This document shows, piece by piece, positions 57,009-64,000 of a DNA stretch of 64,000 nt. The DNA comes from Morchella semilibera. Lineage: Eukaryota > Ascomycota > Pezizomycetes > Pezizales > Morchellaceae. Numbering within the stretch: the first letter of the stretch is position 1; every line of letters starts with the position of its first letter. The stretch lies in NCBI GenBank assembly GCA_009192285.1, contig WBVU01000005.1:186001-250000 (forward strand), in the 5' to 3' direction. A model generated the notes under the pieces. It did no database searches. It worked only from the letters and a program-made list of their open reading frames with translations, and was not told where the DNA came from. The position numbers and the translations under genes are program-made.

Positions 57009-57389
57009 ATAACGTGTTTCACCGGGAAAGCGACCGCTACCGGGAAAGCAACCGGGCCCCGCTGATGAGAGATGGTAGGACTAAAGTTCAGTCTAATATG
57101 AAGCCAAATATGTTGGAAGTACCCTTTGTTGTTTTTGGGTTATAATCACATGTACTTAGGATAGTGTGGTGGGGGGGGTACTTTCAAAAGACCCAAAAGG
57201 GGAAGGAATTATGTATTATTACAGCCATCTCAAACTTAGCAAATATCATCTAAAATAGTCAAAGGATATCTAAAGGGTGTTTCTGGACACTTGATTCGCT
57301 CCAGCCTCAAAATCCGAAATTTTTAAAGTCCTGTTGTCATGGTTGATTGTTTACCCAGTGATGATTGCTTTCCCAGTGAAGCGCGTTAT
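57009..57389. mobile_element. MITE with ATAACGYGYTTCACYGGGAA ends
   Basis: Left arm 57009-57031 and right arm 57367-57389 are complements with three mismatches in 23 bases. A second GGGAAAGCAA copy follows just inside each end. It is about 381 bp and non-coding. The flanks do not give a clear target duplication. Confidence 0.65.
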
Positions 57390-58722
57390 GTGTAATTGGT
57401 CAAGATATACTGCATCAAAGGATCCCGTCCTATATAGCTAGCTATACACCCCCCGCGGCGGTCCCTGCTTTTTCCTTTCGGCATTTTTTCATTGAGTTGA
57501 TATCGTCCTACGTTGAACTGATATTATCCTCCGTCCGTGTACCTCACCCGCTTGGATGATAAGGATACCCGTTCGCTGTGCCACAGATATTTCTATGGGT
57601 TGGTTTACTATTGTAGAGGTATGCTCTGGCGGAAGTATGATCTGGTGGAAGGATCAGTTTACTATTGCCGGGATCGGTCCTTGGTGTAGAGGATGGTTAA
57701 GGAGGCATAACGCGACCGGGGGGGGGGTCCACTCCCCAACAGAGGTAGGGGCCACGGTACCCTGCAGGGCTTTGAGGGAGTGCAAGGTGTCAAGGCACCA
57801 TTTCTCTGCTAGGGAGCCGGAGATGTCGGTCGTCGCCAATTCTTCTGTTCCGCGATATTTACTTCCTGCTCAATGCGGCTATCACGTTGTAGCACCATCA
57901 AGTGTGAAAATTAGTGTTGTCTCTCTCCCTCCCAACAACCCTCGCAATCCTCCATTAAGGCAAACAAACAGCATGATAAGTATCTGAATGGCTGGGGAGG
58001 TGCACAGTGCTTATGGCGGAGTTCCCGGACAAGCAAGACGATTGTCAGCCTCTTACTCGCTGGCAGAATTGCGGGAGGGGGGGAGGAGAGTACACTACAC
58101 AGACTTTGATCTTTGCTTGGGAAAGAGGGGATGAGGGGAGTGTGAGTTGGGAGGGGAGGGGGACGTGTACAAGGTATATAGGGTTAGGGTTAACAATATG
58201 TACAATTCCCGCTGGTCCAGCCGTAGGTACCTGCACGTTTTGCAAACCCCCCAAGCACTAACGAACCCAAGGTAACCCCAACGCGGTACTCACCATACAT
58301 GGTGTCCATCTGTATATAGTCCAAACATTGGATTCATATATGTTTGTGAGTGCTCTTGTGATCATAATCTGATAAGAGAAAATACACATATCCAACCAGC
58401 CTTTTGCTCAGGCCCTACAGCCAGCCTGCTACCGTAGGGTCTAGAACCTTATGTATATCTTTCTGACAACTATCGGGAAAGGACACCGACTAGACCAGGG
58501 AGAAAGAAGTGTTGATCCCCCACCGGAACGCTAATACCAGGTCAGTGTAGTAAAATGTGTTCGTTTCTCACTTTACATATAAGAATAAGGTTTTTAGACG
58601 AGAGCGGGCATATTCTAGCAGTCCAACATTAAATGCAGATGTTTTAGGACTCCGGCTGGAAAGTTAAGTGTTATCTTGACCCCTAAATTGGGGTCCTGCG
58701 GGGGAGGGCATTGCTCTAGCAC
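57390..58722. other. Intergenic, no supported gene
   Basis: The open frame at 57556-57987 has no recognisable features. A two-unit GGGTTAGGGTT piece lies at about 58180-58192. Confidence 0.45.
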
Positions 58723-59100
58723 TAGTGTTGGGCACAAGCCGAGCTGATTTGAGCCTTGGGCTTGAGCTTTAGGCTCGGACACCTCGAGTCCTCCTTCCCA
58801 CGAGTCCAAGCCAGCTCTGGCTAATACCAGAAAAGTTCGAGCCAAGGCTCGAGCGACCTAATCTATTCGTAATGGGTTGATATTGGCAAAATTGTAAATA
58901 TAGCAAGGATAGATCCTCTGAGAATCACCTGAAAATGAAATATATATCGATATGACTATCTTTAGCTACATCTTTGAGAGCTCGAGTCTAAGCTCGAGCT
59001 ATACCCCTGAGCCCGAACATATCGAGCCTTGCTTCCCGGAATCCGGGCTAGCTCGAGATTTAGGCCAGGCTCGTCCCGAAAGGGCTCGTGCCCAACACTA
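58723..59100. mobile_element. hAT-type MITE, copy 2
   Basis: Ends TAGTGTTGGGCAC and GTGCCCAACACTA, flanking 8-mers TCTAGCAC and TTTAGCAC (7 of 8 match), and an interior homologous to 2233-2525 in inverted orientation (ATATAGCAAGGATAGATC, ATATATCGATATGACTATC). At 378 bp it is longer than copy 1. Confidence 0.85.
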
Positions 59101-60953
59101 TTTAGCACTCCGGCTGGTTCATCTTGGCTCTGAGAGTAGCTCAAGGAGATCCCACCAAGCTTTGGAAGGATATGTGTCCGGTCCCTCTGCAGGAGGGCTG
59201 GGAATGAACGAGCCCAGTGCTCACCGTGTTCATTTTCACCGCGAGATACACTTATCAGACTCGGATCATTTACCCTCAACACCCCTCGGTACACTGAATG
59301 AACTTTGTTTTATCGGAAAATGAGGTATAAAATCTCCACGCACTTGAGACCAAACATGCTATATATAAGCTTGAGGATCTAGGGGGGATTGGGTACAGCT
59401 CCACGGGGCATGCGCACTCGTAACATCGACGGAATGGTTAGAGAAACCCGGCGACGGGAGCACATGGGATAAAGGGCCTTTCGTGGGACTTTGAAAGGAA
59501 TATCGGATACTAGATTTCGAGTGTTGTTAACCCTAACCCTACGCAATCCACTTAGATGCGCCTTAATCAAGTTCTCCTCTCTCCTTCCCTTTTTCCATAC
59601 CGGATGCAAACTCAATATCGTGAAACTATATGAATAAAAAAAAACCTACTCTAGGGACGAAATTGTGAGAGTTTTTTGTGGGCGGATTTATTCCCAAATT
59701 GCATTTTATCACTCACTTGAGGTATAGTCAACGTCCTGTCGGATACTGGAACCATAAAAACCAACCCCCAGTGGGGGGTATGTTTACGGTACGCCTGCAA
59801 GACAACCGCCTTTTACGAAACAGTTAGCCCTTCATAGTATCACGATAGGTATTTGCAGACATGGTTCAACTCCTAACGTCCTAATTTCTTCAGCAACCTC
59901 TTGATCTGGCAATCGCCACACTTACTATTTTACTAGGTTTCCTATTTCATACCTTTCTATTCGTCCTAGCCACCCGGCACGAGGGTGTAACTATTATTCA
60001 ACGGCCGCGGAGGAGCTAATTTACCACAGAGCCGGGACAACTACTATGTTTTACTTTTCTTATTCTATCTTTTATACTCACATAACTATTAATATGTTTC
60101 TCTTCGGACACCATATTATCGTGTGTTATAACTCATTCTTCTTTAAATAATATACAGACCTTAAGTCTTTCTCTTGCTTTCTTGGCTAGAATAAATGTAT
60201 CTAACGAACTTTATCTTCATCCTTCCGCATCTCCAGTAAAAATAAGTTACACCCCCCACCCACTACCAAGGAAAATTGGACCCGACAGACCCCCCCTGCA
60301 CCTCCGCAGTATGAGGCACTAATGGTCTCATGATGCGATTGGCCGCTCTCAGTTGGCTTATTGCACTTGGCAGTCAGTACTTACTACTAGGGGTAGCCAC
60401 CTCGCGACCGCGAGTTGTAGGGACTCTTCTGCCTACCCCGAATTATGATATCAAGTACATCCTCTAGGCCTCCACAGCAGTTATTGTCGGGGGCCCCAGC
60501 CCCCTCCCCCCTTCCTCCTCCGCTCTCTCGATCTCTCCCCCTTCCCCCTCGAAAGCCTCCCCACTCCCGCCTATCCCTAGCACTCCCTACACCCCCCACT
60601 CCTTATTTTAGTGAATCGCTCTATCTTCTAATTAAAGCTTTTATGGATTATACCGGCTCGTAAAAATATTCTTAATGTCCAGTATTTTTCCCAGCTTGAG
60701 AATTATTTCATAGCTTTGAATTCTCTTAGGTGTATCATTGGTAGTGGACAGCCCCTAGATTGCTGGTCTCGGTGCAGTACAAGCGGTAACATGCCAAGGC
60801 GCGCGCAAAAAGACCACTTTACAGTAGAAGAAGCTCCACTTGTTGTGTAACCCTACTACCTAAACTGCCACATCATCAACCTACAAAGCCACCCCGTACG
60901 TTCTACACTACAATCTATCACATCGAAGAAGAGACACCGTTTATGGTAATATC
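59101..60953. other. Intergenic; promoter side of the NLR gene
   Basis: No supported gene. A TTAACCCTAACCCTA piece lies at about 59526-59540 and a C/T-rich patch at 60487-60600. Upstream of the NLR start, an ATG at 60943 opens a different frame overlapping the start at 60954, so it could act as an upstream ORF. Confidence 0.4.
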
Positions 60954-63900
60954 ATGTCTAAATGTCAAGGGATGGACGGGACACACCCATCGACGCCCGG
61001 CGGCTCGGGTGACAGCGTCGTTCTTAAACGTCAAAAGACGGACGAGGCACGCCCGCCGCCGGGCGGTGGGTTGCTCGCGCGCTCAGAGAAGCCAGGAATC
61101 ACCTTGAGACTATCCAACATTCCTGCGGAAGTATCTAAACACCAATTACGCAAAATATTAAACAGCCTACCCAGTGATCCCCAGAGAAAAGAAGAAAGTG
61201 TGCTAGGATTATCGCTTACGCCATCAGAAGTATCTTCCGACGAATCATCCCAAGTGGCGACTGTAACATTCCGCTCAACTCCATCCTGTCTCCGGGGATC
61301 GCCAACCTCAATGGCTCTTGATGTTCTTGGAGGGGCCTTTTTGGATTATAACTTTTTTGGCATGACACCCTTAAACAGTCCAGCGGAACCGGTGGTTGAG
61401 TATGTTCTGTCCGCTTTAGCCTTCAGAAGGGGAAGATGAGGATAATAACTCTTTTAGTATTATCGCTATCACTGGGCTGGCAGGCCATGCGTTTGGGTCA
61501 TGGAGGTCACGCAGGGATTATACCATGTGGCTGAGGGACTCACTCCCAGCACATGTCACCAATGCCCGTATTCTGACTTATGGCTATGACTCAACGCTAC
61601 TCAACAACAAATCAAATGCCTCCATTCACGAGTTCTCCCAGTTATTCCTCCAGGCTCTTGTTACTGTCAGAGCTTCCGAAAAGGTGATTATACGCCAACC
61701 ACTCATATGATGCCTCGCTAACGGGCTTTAGGAGCAATCCCGACCTATTATCTTTATTGCTCACAGCTTAGGCGGCCTTGTGGTTAAACATGTAAGTGTC
61801 CTTGTTCTGGTCGATTCTATTGTCTGCGTAAAGACAACGGAGAGTATCCTAACCAAATAGGTACTCTGTAATCATCGGTCGGTACTAGCATCATGCCATG
61901 CACTTCTCCTCTTTGGGGTGCCCCACCATGGCTTAGATGTGGTAGCGCTCAGGTCTATGGTAAAGGGTCAACCAAATGCAAGATTAATCGAAGACCTCGA
62001 TGAGTCATCGAATTTTCTTCGCCTCCTCGAGCAGTTTTGGAAATCTCATAGAACAGCTGGAATCAAGATTATTTCCATATACGAGACAAAAACAACCGCT
62101 ACTGTCGAAGTAGGAATGCCAATACCAGTCCTTGAGATGACTTGAAAGCTAATAACCTTTAGAAAACGCCACAGGGCTGGGAACGGACTGGTCCAGAGGT
62201 CATAATGGTGAAACAGTATTCAGCGACAGCCGCGAGTACATGCCCGGAAGATATTTTCCCCATCGATCGTAACCATTCCGATATAGTGAAATTTGAGAGC
62301 GAAGGATGTCAGTACTACAATATTGTTAAACAAAGGATAGGAGACTTGGTGAAGGATGTGCAAGGTTTGAACAGGAACATCCCCAGCCATGAAGGTTTTT
62401 GCTAACATTGTAATAAGATGGGCCATGGGTCAAACTTGAAAGTATGATGTATCCCAGTTCCCCAGAGTGGCTCCCGGAGTCTCAGCGGGGACTATGGTCC
62501 TGATTTTCCTTGATCAGTAATCCGGGGTTCATTGATGATTTATACTACTGGTAGCCTTTGATGCTAACTAGTGTTTAGATACCAAACGGCAAGAGATATT
62601 GCGTTGGCTTTTGACAATAGAGTTTGAAGATCATCACTCTTTCAATTCTACCCGTCGGCAGCAAGGGAGCGGTATATGGCTCTTGGAGAACAATATGTGG
62701 AAAAGGTGGGCCACGGGTGATGAATCGTCAATTCTTTGGCTGCGGGGTGATGGTAACGTTGCCCTACTCAGCCAATCAGCCTGCGAGACTAACTTTATAT
62801 TCAGCCGGGTCCGGTAAAACCATGTTGACGTAAGAATTCCTGCCCGAATGATTTCAACGAAACTTATTTTAGAAAGGTCCTTCGTGATCGACACCCTGAA
62901 GATCGAGGCCAAGAGCGATGATCATATCCTTGTATACTTTTACTGTGACTATAAGGAGCCGAAGCGCCAGGAACCAGTTCCAATCCTTAATACCATCGTT
63001 AAGCAGTTCTGCTTAAAAAAATCGTTAGGTGAGATAAAGATACCCAGAATTGTGCTGGATGAGTACAAAAAACGAGAGGATCAGGGTCATTCCGCTGGTG
63101 CCTTGAATATGAATGAATGCAAAGACTTGCTTCTCGTATTATCAAGTTACTACCTCAAAACAACTATTGTCATCGATGCGCTGGACGAGTGTAATCAGAA
63201 CACACGCTGTGGGCTGTTCAATGCCCTGAAATGCATTGTTTCTATGTCCCGGAGTAAAGTAAAGATATTCATCACCAGTCGATATCACGATGACATCGAG
63301 AGAGCCTTCGGGGATACGATACATTACTATCTCTGTGCAGATGATAATCAAAAGGATATTGAGGGGTTCATCGAGGAAGAGGTCAACCGCCGCTGCGAAC
63401 CCCAAAGGCTCAAGGATACTGATTTGCCCCTACTTTCTGGCAAGGCCGTACCAGCTGAGCTCAAGACTGAGATTATTTCCACCCTAAAGTCTAGGTCATG
63501 TGGAATGTATATCCCCACCTCCCTTAAGTGCCCTCTTACCCGTTCCTAACAGCATGTTTAGGTTCCTGTGGGCACAACTTCAGGTCCTAGCCCTCTGCAA
63601 CGAGAGAACGCATAGTGGCATGAGAAATGCCTTGCGGGAGCTCCCGAATACCTTGTCTGAGACGTACAGTCGCATGCTTTATCCGAGCAAGCATGCGCAG
63701 TCCAGTCGGAATCAGCTCCAGGGGCACCGTATTCTCAGATTTCTAATGAACGTCGAGACGAGGTGGTCACAAGAACTTATCTTACAGGCCCTTGCCGTTC
63801 AGTGCGGGAGAGACACATTTGACGATGACATCTTAAGTCTTGAGCGTCCAGACATCCTGACAATCTGCCAAAACCTCGTGGTTTACAACGATAAACTAAA

Positions 63901-64000
63901 GACCATACAATTTGCTCATTTCTCTGTAAGAGAATATTTGCTCAGGGTAGAGGGGTTTGACCAATGTTATTGCCACAACATGATGGCTGCGGTTTGTCTA
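60954..64000 (+). CDS. NLR-type receptor: alpha/beta-hydrolase plus NACHT, 3' end outside window
   Basis: Spliced as 60954-61399, 61458-61683, 61732-61791, 61861-62109, 62163-62394, 62579-62752, 62805-62829, 62877-63506, 63562-64000+. Every junction has GT/AG and keeps frame. The N-terminal region (LRLSNIPAEVSKHQLRKIL) is of the type preceding fungal NLRs. The alpha/beta-hydrolase (esterase-like) domain has IIAITGLAGHAFGSW, MWLRDSLP, NARILTYGYDS, the nucleophile elbow FIAHSLGGLVV and LLLFGVPHHG. The NACHT has RQEILRWLL, GDAGSGKTML (Walker A), TIVIDALDEC (Walker B), FITSRYHDDIE and a winged-helix-type LSETYSRML...RFLM, then IQFAHFSVREYL. The receptor-repeat part lies beyond the edge. These proteins act in fungal incompatibility and immunity. 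Intron 62395-62578 is longer than the rest and could hide a small exon. Confidence 0.88.

Noticed and set aside
57556-57987. 143-codon plus-strand open frame
   Set aside because: No recognisable domain and no typical start or splice context.
1-64000. Reverse transcriptase, integrase or capsid-bearing element
   Set aside because: No catalytic motifs or long terminal repeats were recognised; the repeats seen are short inverted-repeat or tRNA-like elements.

Overview
The window looks like a repeat-rich, gene-poor stretch of a filamentous ascomycete genome. The evidence is: 47-79 base introns with GT...CTRAC...AG signals; a fungal STAND/NLR receptor (hydrolase-NACHT); a giant TPR-CHAT protein; short TTAGGG-type telomere-like pieces; and long intergenic stretches full of small inverted-repeat elements. 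The low gene density and heavy MITE load fit Pezizomycetes (truffle-like) genomes. That assignment is inference from style, not from a marker gene.

Layout. 0-4 kb: intergenic, with a hairpin and one hAT-type MITE. 4.1-6.6 kb (minus): a spliced gene with a Cys-His-Asp transglutaminase-like core and a C-terminal Ig-like domain. 7-18 kb: MITEs (one nested in another), a telomere-like array, a DUF659-like transposase scrap and relic coding sequence. 18.6-22.3 kb (minus): a single-exon gene of 1231 aa with about 33 ankyrin repeats, 24 of them in eight copies of a ~109-residue super-repeat. 23-24 kb: a repeat pair member and a tRNA-like (SINE-like) element. 25.7-31.1 kb (minus): a single-exon gene of 1801 aa, with a TPR-like helical array followed by a CHAT protease domain whose His-Cys dyad is intact. 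31-41 kb: four small inverted-repeat structures, two of them MITE-like, and one relic exon. 41.1-42.8 kb (minus): a three-exon Ser/Thr kinase with a repetitive basic tail. 43.6-52.7 kb: the most unusual block. It is a head-to-tail array of four copies of an unrecognised gene family (three open, one decayed), bracketed by direct copies of a ~130 bp repeat and then by two decayed copies of a second gene. 53.9-59.1 kb: dispersed repeats and MITEs. 61.0-64 kb (plus): an NLR-type gene (N-terminal region, alpha/beta-hydrolase, NACHT), running off the right edge.

How the genes may relate. Four of the larger genes (ankyrin super-repeat, TPR-CHAT, hydrolase-NACHT, transglutaminase-like) belong to architectures common in fungal self/non-self recognition and regulated proteolysis, and the kinase could sit in the same signalling sphere. 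They are not an operon, and no physical interaction can be shown from sequence. The array of unrecognised genes is the best candidate here for something undescribed.
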